In this document: one piece after another, positions 1-10,926 of the stretch | How positions within the stretch are numbered: position 1 is the stretch's first letter | Layout of the letters: each line of letters opens with the position of its first letter | Assembly (NCBI GenBank): GCA_032716605.1 | Contig: CM064495.1 | Span: forward strand, 20,933,836-20,997,835 | Source: Paralithodes platypus | Taxonomy: Eukaryota; Arthropoda; Malacostraca; Decapoda; Lithodidae | DNA: 64,000 nucleotides | Direction of reading: 5' to 3' | Position numbers and translations under genes: made by a program | Notes under the pieces: generated by a model | What the model saw: the letters and a program-made list of their open reading frames with translations, nothing else | Told to the model about the DNA's origin: nothing | Databases searched by the model: none

Positions 1-374
1 GATCGGTGAGAGATATGAGTATGGATGTGCTTCTGGAAGTTGGTTCGGGGTGGGCAGGGAGGGAGAGAGGACAATAATTGTGTGTGATACCGTGTGCTGG
101 GTGTTGTTTTGATATTTCTTGGTGTCTGTGGGTGTGTTGCCATGTAGTTTAGTGGGTGGTCTTGGTTCGTGGAGGCTGCTGCCAGGAATTGAGTGCCTCT
201 CATGTCCAGATGGTCTTTGACTGAGGAGTTTTGGTTTCTTGATGTAGGTGATCTGTGGGTGCAGTAGCTGTGCAGCCTGTAATGATCTTCAGGGCTTTGT
301 TTTGAATAGTCTGTAAGGTCTTATGATGTGTTTCAGATAGGTTAGAAGCCCAGGCTGGGCTTGCGTATTCCATC
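1..374 (-). pseudogene. N1 LINE, 3' part of the reverse transcriptase reading frame
   Basis: On the minus strand from 374 downward the sequence reads EYASPAWAS and then LQTIQNKALKIITG, the thumb motif that follows the palm domain in Jockey/CR1/I-group LINE reverse transcriptases. It is the downstream continuation of the RT at 2181-4007. The two pieces are separated by a solo LTR whose 4-bp duplication (CATC) lies exactly at the joint. The frame decays after about 60 codons. The 3' end of the element lies outside the window. Family assignment within the LINEs is uncertain. Confidence 0.8.
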
Positions 375-2180
375 TGTGACGCCTGCAGCTCAGCAGAACG
401 CCACGTGGGCTCAGCCGCTCGCTTGGCAACTCGCTAGCACTCGCCGGGGCAAGGTATTTGGCTACAGTCTATCTACAATGTTGTTCTTTCTTTCATAGTG
501 TTCGTGTTGTTACAGACAGTCCCGTGGAGGTCTTTATTTTCGTCTGTGACAACGGGAAGCATTTTATATCATGAGTTGAACATAGGATGCATTGTATATA
601 GTTAAGGAGAGAGAATAATATAGGCAGTGAGGTGGTAGTGTGTGCGTGCGTATACATGTGCTGTCTCCCCCCTCGCTTTGTAGGCTCGCGCGCGTGCCGT
701 CTCATGCCTCTTGATTGGCTGGTGGTTCCTGGCGCCTTCTCCAGCCCTGCTGCCTGGTGACGTAGCAGCCTGTGATTGGCTGACCACCATGCCTTTGTGT
801 GTGATCCCGGAGGGGTCCCGAGGAGTTCCTTCCTCAGAGCTTTCCTGACTAGCATACCCTTCACATGTCCCTTGCCCCCCTGTCTCCCGACTTCTACCTA
901 TAGAGCACTTTCTCTCTCTCTCAACTTCTTACCTCATTCTTCTACTCTATTTAATATCATAACTTCCCTTTGGTTCTGCCATCGTATTATATGCTGAAGC
1001 TCTCAGATAACACATGTTTAGTTAGGCATTTTGGAAGGGTTACCATTTCTGTCTGTAGAGGTTCGACACACTCACAGTGTCTCCCTTCCTGTATCTTGGT
1101 GGTCTGCTGGGGGATTTAATGCTAGACTGGGATAAGGCTACTGGTGTTGTGATTTCCGATGTGTAGTAGGTTTTGTTGAACCTGTACAATCGCAACGGAG
1201 ACGTGGGAAGCCTAGGTGGTCTTTCTGACTGTGTACCTTGTGAGTTTAGCACTGTGTTGAGAGTGAGGGCTTTTGCCTCTGCCACCCAACACTGTGCTAA
1301 CTCGTTTGCTTTGATTTTGAGAGGGTCGCCAGGAGAGAACCAGATACTAGCGATCTGGATCTCTCAAGAGAGCACCCCGTCAATTAACGTAATTTGGCCG
1401 CATAGCCTTAAGGACTTCGCTAGGCTACGAGCAGCTTGCTCAGCCATTGTTTCCTAGCCTACTACATCCCAGCTAGACTTTATTCGCCTAGCAGACACCA
1501 GATTTAGATTATAAACTCTTTCTGTTATGTATGCATTATTATTCACGGCATTTATTAGTCTAGGTTGTTGTTGAGTTGCACAACCCTAGTAGGCTGTTTC
1601 GTTGATGAGGAAGTACTTCTTTTGCTGTTTGAGTTCCTACTATTGCGCAGTTATTATTATTCCCGTGCCAGTTAACCCTATATGTCCTTACAATAATTGT
1701 CATATCCTGTTCCTGCTTTATACTACAGTTCAAAATCCGATACGATCATCTTACCCCAGCATCAGACTTTCTTCAGAAGATTCCTGCTCGATGCTTTGGG
1801 ACTTTCGTTCACTTTCTTTAGTATAGGGGTGACAGTTAATTATTGTTTAGAGTAACTTTAAATATACCTTCTTCTAGTTTGCATTAAATCATTGCAGTGA
1901 TTTAATTAAGATCTCTATCTTTTCCTAGTATACCTTATTACCGTAATTGTATGTTGTTGTGATCAGGCTGTATCAGAGATCATCAGCCTGTAGTAGTAGT
2001 GCACTTATACTGAGTTATAGGATACCCCGTTATCGCAGATTTAACTCTGGAGGGTATAGGTGTTTTTTGTGCGCCGGCATTATAAGTTCAGGGGTTGGAT
2101 CTAGTGTTACCGTTGTGGCTGTGTGCCTTTCTAGTCCATTGATTAAGAGCCCTTGTTTTATACGAGCCCCGGTCGTAACA
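375..2180 (+). mobile_element. Solo LTR of a Gypsy-type element (LTR-A), 1806 bp
   Basis: The segment starts TGTGACGCC and ends GGTCGTAACA, the same end pattern as the LTRs of the two Gypsy elements at 37-57 kb. It is flanked by a 4-bp direct repeat, CATC at 371-374 and 2181-2184. There is no internal region, so it is a solo LTR left by LTR-LTR recombination. A second, minus-strand copy lies at 34440-48972 in pieces. Part of it (about 690-840) resembles the 3' LTR of Gypsy-C (about 56160-56300), so these are related families. Short ORFs inside it are not genes. Confidence 0.9.
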
Positions 2181-4007
2181 CATCACTGATCTTATGTATT
2201 GTTTATATACTGTGGTGGTAGTTTCTTTGTTGTGTCCAAATTTTGTGTGAGCAAGTGACCTGAGGGCGTTAAGTCTGGGTGTCAGTTTCTTTTTAATGTT
2301 TGTGGTGTGCTGTTTGAATGTCATATGAGTATCATATGTTACTCCTAGGATTTTGGGTGTATGTGTATGTGTTAGGGGTGTGTTGTTTATGGTGAGTTGA
2401 GGGATGTATTCGTGTTCTCCTGTCCAACTTGTGAGCAGGGTTGCGGTGGATTTGGCTGGGGCTAGATTAAGTCTGTTTGTAGTGCACCAGCCATGTAGTG
2501 TGTTGAGATAGGGTTGAAGGAGATCTGTTGCTCTTTTTGGGTCATGGTGTGTGCATGTGAGTGTTATGTCATCTGCATAGGAGGCTAAGTTTATTTGGGG
2601 CGTATTGGGTGTAGTTATATCGTGCATGTACAGATTGAAGAGTGCGGGCGATAGGACGGATCCTTGTGGGACTCCGTTTGGATAGTTTCTGATTTTAGAT
2701 GACTGACCGGCAAAAGATACGTGTGCACATCTTCCTGCTAGGAAGTTGGCCAGCCACCTTTTTGTGTTGTTGTGCATGTTTGTGTTGTAGATTTTGTTTG
2801 TTAGGTTGTGGCGGGGGATGGCATCGAAGGCTTTACTAATGTCGAGTGTGGCTAATAGTGATCTGTGTGGTGGTCTAGCTGAGTTGATGCCGTCGAAAGC
2901 TCTTTGTGTAAGGTCTGTGAGAAGAGTGTTTGTGGAATGCAGTGGCCTAAAGCCATGTTGTGTTGGAGCTAGGGGTAGGTCAGGTGTAATTAGTTGTAAT
3001 ACTAGGCGTTCCATGACTTTGGAGGGGGAGCAAAGGAGTGTGATGGGGCGGTGCGAGGAGGGTAGCGTGGGGTCTTTGTTGGGTTTGGGGAATGTGATGA
3101 TGATACCATGCTTCCAAATGTCTGGTATTGTGTTGTGTGAATAGCTGTAGTTTGATATGTTAGTGAGTGCTTGTATGCCTTGTGGTCCCAGGTGTCTGAG
3201 GTGTATGTTGCTTATGTTGTCTAGGCCACAGGCGGGTGAGTGCTTGAGATTGTTGATGATATGCTTTGTCTGGTGATTGGTGAAGGGTATATAGTCAGGG
3301 TCTGTGGGGAATTGTCTCTTACGTCGGATGACACGTCGGTCGTCTTTGTGAGGTTTTAGGTGGCTGACATGTGAAAAGTGATTGATGAGAGTGTTTGCTT
3401 GTTGTTTACATGAAGGAGTAGAGTCTGTTGTTGTGATTGCAGCATGTGATTGTGTTGTGTTGCTGTTGGAAAGTGTGATGCTGTTTAGTGTTTTGTAGAG
3501 TTTTTTGGGGTTTGTTTTGTGATCAAGTGTTTGTAGGAAGTTATTCCAATTTAGTTTTTGTTGTTAGTTTGGGTGTTGAGTGCTTGAATTTGTTGTGTGA
3601 TGTCTTGTGTGTGGGGTGCTGGGGAGTGTTTCAGTATGTCGCGTTGTCTGATGAGGTTTTGAATTTCTGGTGTGAAGTTGGGGTTGTGTCTTTTTCTGTT
3701 ACCTCTTGGAATGTGTTTCTTGTCAGCGTTTTGGATAGTTTTATTGAGTATGTGTACAGCATTGTTGATGTTAGTGATGGGTGTACTGTTTAGAGTTGTG
3801 AAGTGTTGTTCTGTCTCATTTGTGAATGCTTCCCAGTTAGCTCTTTTATAATTGGTGTATGTGTGTTTGTGGCTAGCTGGGGTGAGTCTGGTTTTGGTGG
3901 TGATAATGATCGGGAGGTGGTCAGAGCCTAAGGTTCTGACCACCCTCCAGGATGTTGTGGGGGCGAGTTCTGGGGAGCAAAAGGTGATGTCTGGAGATGA
4001 TGTTCAG
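2181..4007 (-). pseudogene. N1 LINE, end of the endonuclease and RT domain, 5'-truncated
   Basis: Reading downward from about 4000, the frame begins inside an APE-type endonuclease (SSPDIT, then LGSDHLPII, the terminal SDH motif). RT follows: HRPITLL (about 3045), QHGFRPLHST, LDISKAFDAIPRH, NGVPQGSVLSPALF and ASYADDIT, the catalytic box. The clean open stretch is 2088-3014. The region 3015-3550 is also RT-like but with frame changes. The upstream endonuclease and any ORF1 are missing, as is usual for 5'-truncated LINE copies. The coding strand is rich in A and C. The YADD box is intact, but the copy is dead because the solo LTR interrupts it. Confidence 0.85.
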
Positions 4008-4169
4008 ATGTTCATCATATTAATATAATAAGTGCTCATGGAAAATATATTATGCTTTATATGGTAGATATAACAAAATCTGCCAGAATATTGGTTAATT
4101 AATTCTCATATAACTACGTTTGCCACAGTCCATAGGCGCGCTCCCCGGGTTAAAAGTTCAGAACATTAA

Positions 4170-4956
4170 GGGGAGATTTTCACTGAAAGTATTTTTTTTC
4201 TGGACCCTTCTTCTTCACATTTAGACCTATTAGCTTTGATATTTGAAAACGTTCGCCTCATTATTTAGGTGATTTTAAGATCTTTCTCCCCATTTCTATC
4301 AATTTTAAAACGTTTCGTACCATTTAAATGTCAATTTTTTTCCTGGCGAGCGATTGTGAGCCTGTATTTTTCTACCGAAAAATGTACTGGTACACATTGA
4401 TGTCGAAGGGGGGTCTTGAAGGTATCTTTAACCCTTAATTAGCGGCTCACCACATAAGTCGAGTTAAATAAAGCTGGACTATGTGGCGGCGCTCGACATA
4501 GGTCGAGTGGCAATTTCAGCACGTAATGTTGCTGAAAGAGAGAGACAAGTGGTGGCAGGAGAGTAGCGAGCGTATGACTGCTCCAGACCACCGCGGCGAA
4601 CATACTGACACGAATCCCAGCTCCCTCCTCCCTCTCTCACTCGCTATATAAGGAATTGTATCGGGAAAGTGGCTAATTACATGCTTTTTGCACTCGCGTT
4701 GCACGGTTATTGCAAGAAAACTAGCCATCATAAAAGGATCGTTATAGTGTCATTCGAAAGCTCTGTTTATGCCCTTTCAGGGATAGGTACTTGTTTTACG
4801 TTCTGGGTCTTATTTAGGCATGAAAATGATCACGTAAACAGCCCTATTTTGGCTAAAAACACCCCGCTGGGCGGTACATATAAATAAACCGCATAGGCCG
4901 CTCGTAAGGTGTTAAAAGCTTGATGGAGATATAGGGAGCAAATTAAAAACCTCCCC
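4170..4956 (+). mobile_element. TTAA-flanked MITE, family P4 (contains a nested P1 copy)
   Basis: TTAA occurs at 4166-4169 and 4957-4960. The termini are inverted: GGGGAGATTTT at the left, and the right end reads GGGGAGGTTTT on the opposite strand. Removing the nested P1 element (4432-4911 plus one TTAA) leaves about 303 bp. A TTAA target and short inverted ends fit a non-autonomous piggyBac-like element. No coding capacity is seen. A related, truncated, inverted copy lies at 8622-8926. Confidence 0.7.
4432..4911 (+). mobile_element. P1 MITE, 480 bp, TTAA duplication (subtype a)
   Basis: The element is exactly 480 bp and lies between TTAA at 4428-4431 and 4912-4915. The left end reads CCCTTAATTAGCGGC and the right end, on the other strand, CACCTTACGAGCGGC, which are imperfect inverted repeats. 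It is almost identical to the copy at 38124-38603. It contains a TATATAAG stretch near 4647 and a 72-codon ORF that I regard as chance. TTAA specificity suggests mobilisation by a piggyBac-family transposase, which is an inference because no transposase gene is in the window. Confidence 0.88.
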
Positions 4957-4960
4957 TTAA

Positions 4961-5480
4961 GTGGGTGCATGTATGCTGGCTATCATCTACGACTATACAG
5001 TACAGGCACGTCATAATTCAGAGCTTGATAAGCAGTCCCCATGAAAACAACTCTATGACAGGACCAGTTGGCAACGTTCATACATACGTATACCTGGAAA
5101 CATTGGTGGGGTACAAGCTAATTAAAGGGCCGTGTCTCTGAAGCCAGCATGATCATAATTGAAAATGTTTAGGCATTAATATTTTATTTTTATTATTCCT
5201 CTTTTTTAATTTTATTATTTTGTTTTTGTGAATGCAGTCTCATGAAAATGTGTTTTGTTCCCAACACAAAATATTTTTGTCCACGGACAGAAACTTGTTT
5301 TCGATTATGTATTCTAAGTTGAGGTGTAAATTACAAGATTATTGCCAACTTAGACTACTTACTTCTGACAAAATTGGCACTGGGTTACCATATGGCCTAC
5401 AGAGTCTACAATCACTCATTTGAGCAAGTCCGGGAAGCATGTGGCTGACTGGATACTAGAAGCACCACACTGGAGAGCCC
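4961..5480. other. No gene or named repeat seen
   Basis: AT-rich sequence between MITE P4 and LINE N2. It has T-rich runs near 5170-5225 and no coding signal above chance. Confidence 0.6.
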
Positions 5481-5490
5481 ATGTCATGTG

Positions 5491-5521
<31 letters not shown>

Positions 5522-8183
5522 AGCGAGAAACAGTCCAGGTGGAGACAAGAGAAGAGGAGACAAGCTAGGAAATAAATTGGGAGGGGTACGTACAAAAAAG
5601 AAAGGAACGGGCAGGGACGAGAAAAATAGGGAAAATACTGGAAACGCTAAGTTCATGTATATTGATGGGTTAATTTCCAAAAAGATTGAGTTTGACGAAT
5701 ATGTAAAGAGAGAGAGGCCCGGGGTAGTATGTTTGACTGAAACTAAGCTTAACCAGGAGGTAGACACGAATATAATTAGTTGTGCAGGATACAGTACATG
5801 GAGAAGAGACAGGTTAGGAAAGCTAGGAGGAGGAGTGTTGATCATGGTAGATAATAAAATTACTGCTAAAGAATTAAAACTTGGTGATAGCATTGCTGAA
5901 GTGGTAGCAGTTGAAATTGAGGATAATGATAGGTCAAAATTGGACATTGTATCAGTTTATTTACCTCCTAAGACTAAATCTTGGAGCAACGATGAATATA
6001 ATGAATTAATTTTGGAAACCTTGCGTATGTTAGAAATTATTTGTAAAAGGAAAAATAGGCTTATTCTTGCAGGGGACTTTAATTGCGGGGAGGTGGATTG
6101 GGAATGTTTGGATGCGGGTTCAAATGAAAATACTTGGGGTAGCAAATTTCTTGAACTAACAATGGGGTATCTATTAACACAACACGTTATGGAAAATACA
6201 AGATTTAGAGGAGGTGATGAACCATCAAGACTCGACTTATTATTCACCAAAGACCCCCAAGAAATAAAGAACCTAACATATTTGAGTCCCATGGGAAAAA
6301 GCGATCATGCTGTGATTGAATTTGAATTGACAGTGGAATTTCTGGAAGGCAGAGAGGAGGAACATAGGGAATATAGACTAAATTATAGTAAGGCGGATTA
6401 TGAATCATTACGAGGATACTTTGCAAATATAGATTGGTCATTTATTGAGCAAGAACAGAATATTCAGGTAAAATACACCATGTTACTAGACATTTACATG
6501 GAGGGGGTAGATAAATATGTACCAACATTTAAGGATAGAAAGCTGGCTAAGGAGAAAGAGTGGTTTAACATGCCATGTCACATTGCCCAGAACAAAAAGG
6601 ACTCTGCATGGAATAAAGTGAGAAGGAGACACACTGAGGAAAAATGGAATGAGTATAAGAATGCTAGAAACAACTATGTCAAGACTATAAGAGAGGAGAA
6701 AAAGAACTTTGAAAAAGATATAGTAAACAAATGTAATAAAGAACCCAAACTGTTCTATAGTTATATCAACGGCAAAACAAAAATAAAGGAAAAAATAACA
6801 AAGCTTAGGGTAGAGGGTCAATTATATGAAGACACAGTGGGTATGTGTGAAATTATGAATGATACATTAACATCCGTGTTTGTGGAGGAGGATGACTATG
6901 TAGAACCTGTGGTGGAATTGAACGAGATACAGGGACTAGAGTCGATAGAAGTCAACAAGGATGAACTAAAATCATTGTTGGAAGAATTGGACGTGAGAAA
7001 ATCTATGGGCCCAGATAACATTGCTGGATGGGTATTGAGAGAATGTTCTGAACAACTAGTGAGACCTATTTTTAATATTGTTCAACACTCATTAAACAAG
7101 GGGGAACTTCCCTTAGAATGGAAACAAGCAAATATAACTCCAATATATAAAAGTGGAAATAAAGAAGACCCGCTAAATTATCGACCGGTATCCTTAACGA
7201 GTGTTATATGCAAGCTTTGTGAAAAGATTATTAGAAAAAGAAGGGTGGGTATGTCGGAGGAGAGGGAAATAATTTCAAGCAAGCAGTTCGGGTTCAGAAA
7301 AGGTCATTCGTGTACCACAAATTTGTTGAGTTACTATGATAGGGTAATTGACATTGTACAAGGGAGGGAGGGGTGGGTAGATTGTATTTACTTAGATTTC
7401 AAGAAGGCATTTGATAAGGTGCCTCATAAGAGATTGTTGTGGAAGCTCAGGACTGTGGGGCGGGTTGAGGGAGTATTATTAAAGTGGATGGAAAACTATT
7501 TAATTGGGAGGGAAATGCGAACAGTAATAAAAGGAAAGTTCTCCTCGTGGAAAAGGGTAAAAAGCGGAGTGCCTCAAGGATCGGTGTTGGCCCCAATCAT
7601 GTTTTTGGTTTTCATCAACGACCTTCAAATGGGAATAGGCTCATATATATCTATGTTTGCTGATGATGCAAAATTAATGAAACATATTACATATAGGAGT
7701 AGTTGTGAAGAATTACAGAGAGACCTAGATAAGTTATATGAGTGGAGTCAAACTTGGAAAATGGAATTCAACACGAGTAAGTGTCAGGTTCTTGAGATGG
7801 GAAAAAGTAAATATAGACCTTCTTGGGGATATAAAATAGGAGATGAAATAATTAGTAAAGCTGTGAAAGTAAAAGACCTAGGGGTAGTTGTGGCAGACAG
7901 CTTGTCACCTGAACAGCATATAAATAAAATAACTGGTGAAACCTATGCAGTGTTGACTAACATGAGAATAGCTCTGAATTATTTAGATGAAGAGATGTTA
8001 GCAAAAATAATAGGGACAATAATACGACCAAGACTGGAGTATGCAGCAGTGGTGTGGTCTCCACACCTTATAAAACATAATAAAAAACTGGAAAGAGTTC
8101 AGAGAGTTGCCACTAAGATGATAGCTAGCCTTAGAGACCTGCCTTATGAGGAGAGATTGGAGAGGTTAAGCTGCCAACGCTGA
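5481..8183 (+). CDS. N2 LINE (CR1-like): APE endonuclease plus reverse transcriptase ORF, 900 aa
   Basis: This is a long open frame of a non-LTR retrotransposon. Endonuclease motifs are LTETK (residues 85-89), AGDFN (197-201) and SDHAVIEF (from 274). RT motifs include NYRPVSLTS, QFGFRKGHSC, YLDFKKAFDKVPH, SGVPQGSVLAP, FADDAK (catalytic, about 725) and YAAVVWSP. The first 55 or so residues come from the CA repeat and basic low-complexity sequence, so the conserved part begins near residue 56 and the printed ATG need not be a real start. The first endonuclease strand reads FMYIDGLISKK and seems to lack the conserved Asn of this family. The frame breaks near 8180, just before the C-terminal domain. 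It is most like CR1-group elements. Confidence 0.88.
5491..5516. repeat. (CA)n microsatellite
   Basis: About 13 CA units immediately upstream of LINE N2. They create the artificial HTHTHT start of the open frame there. Confidence 0.95.
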
Positions 8184-8520
8184 GGGAGAGGAGAGAGAGA
8201 GGTGACATGATCATGATGTTTAAGTGTGTGAAAGGTTTTGAGAAGATCGACAAGGAGATTTTGTGGTGAGGGACGAGGGAAGAACCAGGGGTCATGATTG
8301 TAAGTTGAGGAAAGTTATATGTAAGTCTGATGTAAGAAAGTTCAGCTTCCCGTATAGAAGCATTGAGTGTTGGAATAAGTTGGATGGGGAGGTGGTGGGA
8401 GCAAGAAATATCCAAACTTTTAAAGCAAAATTGGATAAATGTAGAGAGAGAGACAGGACAACACGAGCTTAGGATCAAATCCTGTATACTACAATTAGGT
8501 GAGTACAATTAGGTGAGTAC
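8184..8520 (+). pseudogene. N2 LINE, frameshifted C-terminus and 3' tail repeats
   Basis: After the break the C-terminal domain continues in other frames: LRERRERGDMIMMFK, then the stretch at 8263-8472 with RKFSFPYRSIECWNKLD and FKAKLDK, ending at a stop near 8472. At least two frameshifts are needed. The copy ends in two tandem 'acaattaggtgagt' units (about 8492-8520). Short terminal tandem repeats instead of poly(A) are typical of CR1/L2-group elements. CA-rich DNA follows. Confidence 0.8.
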
Positions 8521-8621
8521 ACACATACACATACACACACACGCCTGCACTGTTTGTAACCTATATAATTCTTATCGTTCATATCTCCTGACTTTTTGGG
8601 CGATTTTTGCATGTATTCATT

Positions 8622-8926
8622 ATTTTTCTAGTTTCCTCCCTAGACCTCCATCAAATTGAAAAAAAAAAAATTAGATCCCCATTCTAGATTAATTTGTACA
8701 TTTTTCGGTAGAAAAATTTCCCGGCCAAAGGCCGGTTCTTCCAATATCACAGGCTCACTATCGTTCGCCAGGGAAAAAATCAACACCTAAATAGCGAAGA
8801 ATTGACGAAGAAATGGGGCGAAAGGTCTTAAAACTGACTAACTAATGGGGAAACATCTTAACATCTGAAAACTAATGGGGCTAAACATGAGGGAGAAAGT
8901 GGTCCAGAAAAACGGCCCATGTCCCC
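8622..8926 (-). mobile_element. Degenerate P4 MITE copy, inverted
   Basis: Read on the minus strand from 8926 (GGGGAC next to TTAA at 8927-8930), this stretch aligns with 4170-4427 and with the part of P4 beyond its nested P1. Shared landmarks are the TTTTTCTGGACC block, the TTTTTCGGTAGAAAAAT block and the 'ttgatggag...agggag' block. The distal end has lost its TTAA. The pair 4170/8926 flanks LINE N2 as diverged inverted repeats. Confidence 0.6.
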
Positions 8927-8930
8927 TTAA

Positions 8931-9396
8931 CCCTTGTCTGGCGGGGGTGGACTTAAGTCGGGCTAGAGAACCATGGACTATGTGGCGGGCACCGACTTAA
9001 GTCTGTGTGCAATTTTGGAGCAATAATGGCTCTGAGAGAGAGACGAGCGTAAGTCGGCTCATGACCGCTCGGCACGGGTCCCGCGCGACTACTGACGTTT
9101 ACTCCACACACATCCACCCTCCCTCCCTCACTACACAGGGTATTATGTCAAGAAATTACCGTATTTTAGGGATTTTTCCTTCGTCTTGCACGATCGTTGC
9201 AAGAGAACGTGTGGTCGTAGGAGGATGGTTCTGGTGTCATTGGAAAGCTGAATTAACGCCCTTTCAGGGATACATAATTGTATTACGCTCTGGCTCTTGT
9301 TTATGCATGAAAAAGAGCACGGAAACAAGGCCATTTAGGGTAAAACCACCCGCTTGGCGGGTAGTAGAAATTCCTTACGGGCCCGCTCGTAAGGCG
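8931..9396 (+). mobile_element. P1 MITE, diverged copy, 466 bp
   Basis: It lies between TTAA at 8927-8930 and 9397-9400. It starts CCCTTGTCTGGCGGG and ends CCCGCTCGTAAGGCG. Along its length it aligns with the 480-bp P1 copies: the 'gactatgtggcgg' block, the 'gagagagaga' block, the 'ttgcaagagaa' block and the 'ccctttcaggga' block. It is clearly older than the 480-bp copies. Its left TTAA is shared with the end of the P4 copy, so one TTAA element appears to have landed in the target duplication of another. Confidence 0.8.
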
Positions 9397-9400
9397 TTAA

Positions 9401-10926
9401 AGCTACAAGATAGAATATTTACAGTAGATCAACATGTGGTAGTATCATTGACATCTTTTATTATCAGAGGAACAGCTGTGAACTAAACTTTTTTCCAATT
9501 TTATTATTATCCGTTACTCGTAATTTCAATTATATTATTGGTATGCTAAGATCTAGGGAAAATGAAGCCAGGATAGCCACAATAAGACAGTGTCCCCATG
9601 AAAAGAAATCTGCTACACCTTCACCTGTCTCATGCTTCGTAAATGATGCAGCCCAGAAGTTCGAAACCACACCTAGGGCGAGAATGGCTTAAAGACAGCT
9701 TACCTGAGGAGAAGCAGAGAGGCCATATTGTCCGCAGTAGCAGGACCCTCGAGAAGAGCCGAAAAATGCATGATCTCTTCGGGCCTCAGGATCCAGAAGG
9801 CAGTTCACCAAAATAAATCTACAGCTCCCTCTCTTAGAAACTCGTGAGGTAAGTCTGAGACCCGCAGTACCAAATAATCGTGAGATCCCTTCTACGAAAG
9901 ACTCTCACGTCGGATTCGCATGTTTAGGTGGTACCGCCAATTGCTTCCTTGTGCGAATCTCTCGTGAGATACCGTCGGATGTTGTGTTGGTAAGCCTGTC
10001 AAACTCGCCGCGGTGCATTTCTTATGGTTGGTATACCTGAGGAACGTTTTGTTTACAAATTACTGCCTCGGGCAGCCTCACGGGAGTACAGACGGAATCG
10101 AATCATAATAAAGTGATGGTCCCTGGTGTATTATTTACCCAGTTTATTGCATTAATCTTATTAGTCTGTATTTAGGACATTCTCAATTGACGAAAATAAG
10201 ATAGCCTAGGCCCTAGTGATTCCCCAGAGGACCATTGCATTTCTCTAGCCTAATTTCCCTTCAACCACCAATCAATTTTTGAGTTTAGGAATAGCCATGG
10301 GGTTGTGGTATGGATTTTCGCTAAATAATTGGGTTGTGCTTGGCACTCTGTTAAAGTGGCTGGGTTATAATATCAGGCAAGTTTTTCTGTTATATTCTAG
10401 CCTAGCCCTGTTCACCTGTTCCAAGTAGATCTATGGCCATAAATCGTGAAATCTAACCTAGCTTATCTCTAACTCAAAAAGGGCCAGAGCTAGGATAGTG
10501 GGCTGTAAATTGCCATAGGCTATCTATCCCCTGGCTGACCCTTCCCAAATGGGAAAGGTAGAGCTTGGAGTCCTCCATTTCATAGTAAGAGATGCTTAAA
10601 TTGGACATAGTATGAACAATTTTGATGAGCATTTAGCCTAGGCCTATATTGTTTAGTAATGATCTTGATATATTAAAACTACTGAAAACGGGGTAGGCCT
10701 AGCCTAACCTCAAGAGGTTACCATACCAGGGTTGGTTGTTGGACGATGGGTTAGGCATGAGAGGCTAGTTAGGATTATTTAGTTTATACTAACCATGGTA
10801 ACCTAATAAAACTAATCTATTCTAGCTATCCAAGCGAGGTAACCTCTGACTCTCCGAGTTTTTCCAAAAATTTAGCAGGGAAAGTGTTTGGATCACACAA
10901 TTGTTCTCATCGGCTTTAGACATCTT
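9401..10926. other. No gene recognised
   Basis: Mixed-composition DNA with no extended open frame and no repeat that I can match elsewhere in the window. The 'cctaggccta' type words that recur here and up to 15.5 kb are a compositional feature, not a gene. Confidence 0.5.

Noticed and set aside
4669..4887. 72-codon ORF conserved in several P1 MITE copies
   Set aside because: Conservation follows from recent common origin of the copies. The diverged copies do not keep the frame, and there is no recognisable domain.
5456..5947. Minus-strand ORF opposite the N2 endonuclease
   Set aside because: Shadow of the plus-strand coding frame, made longer by the CA repeat.
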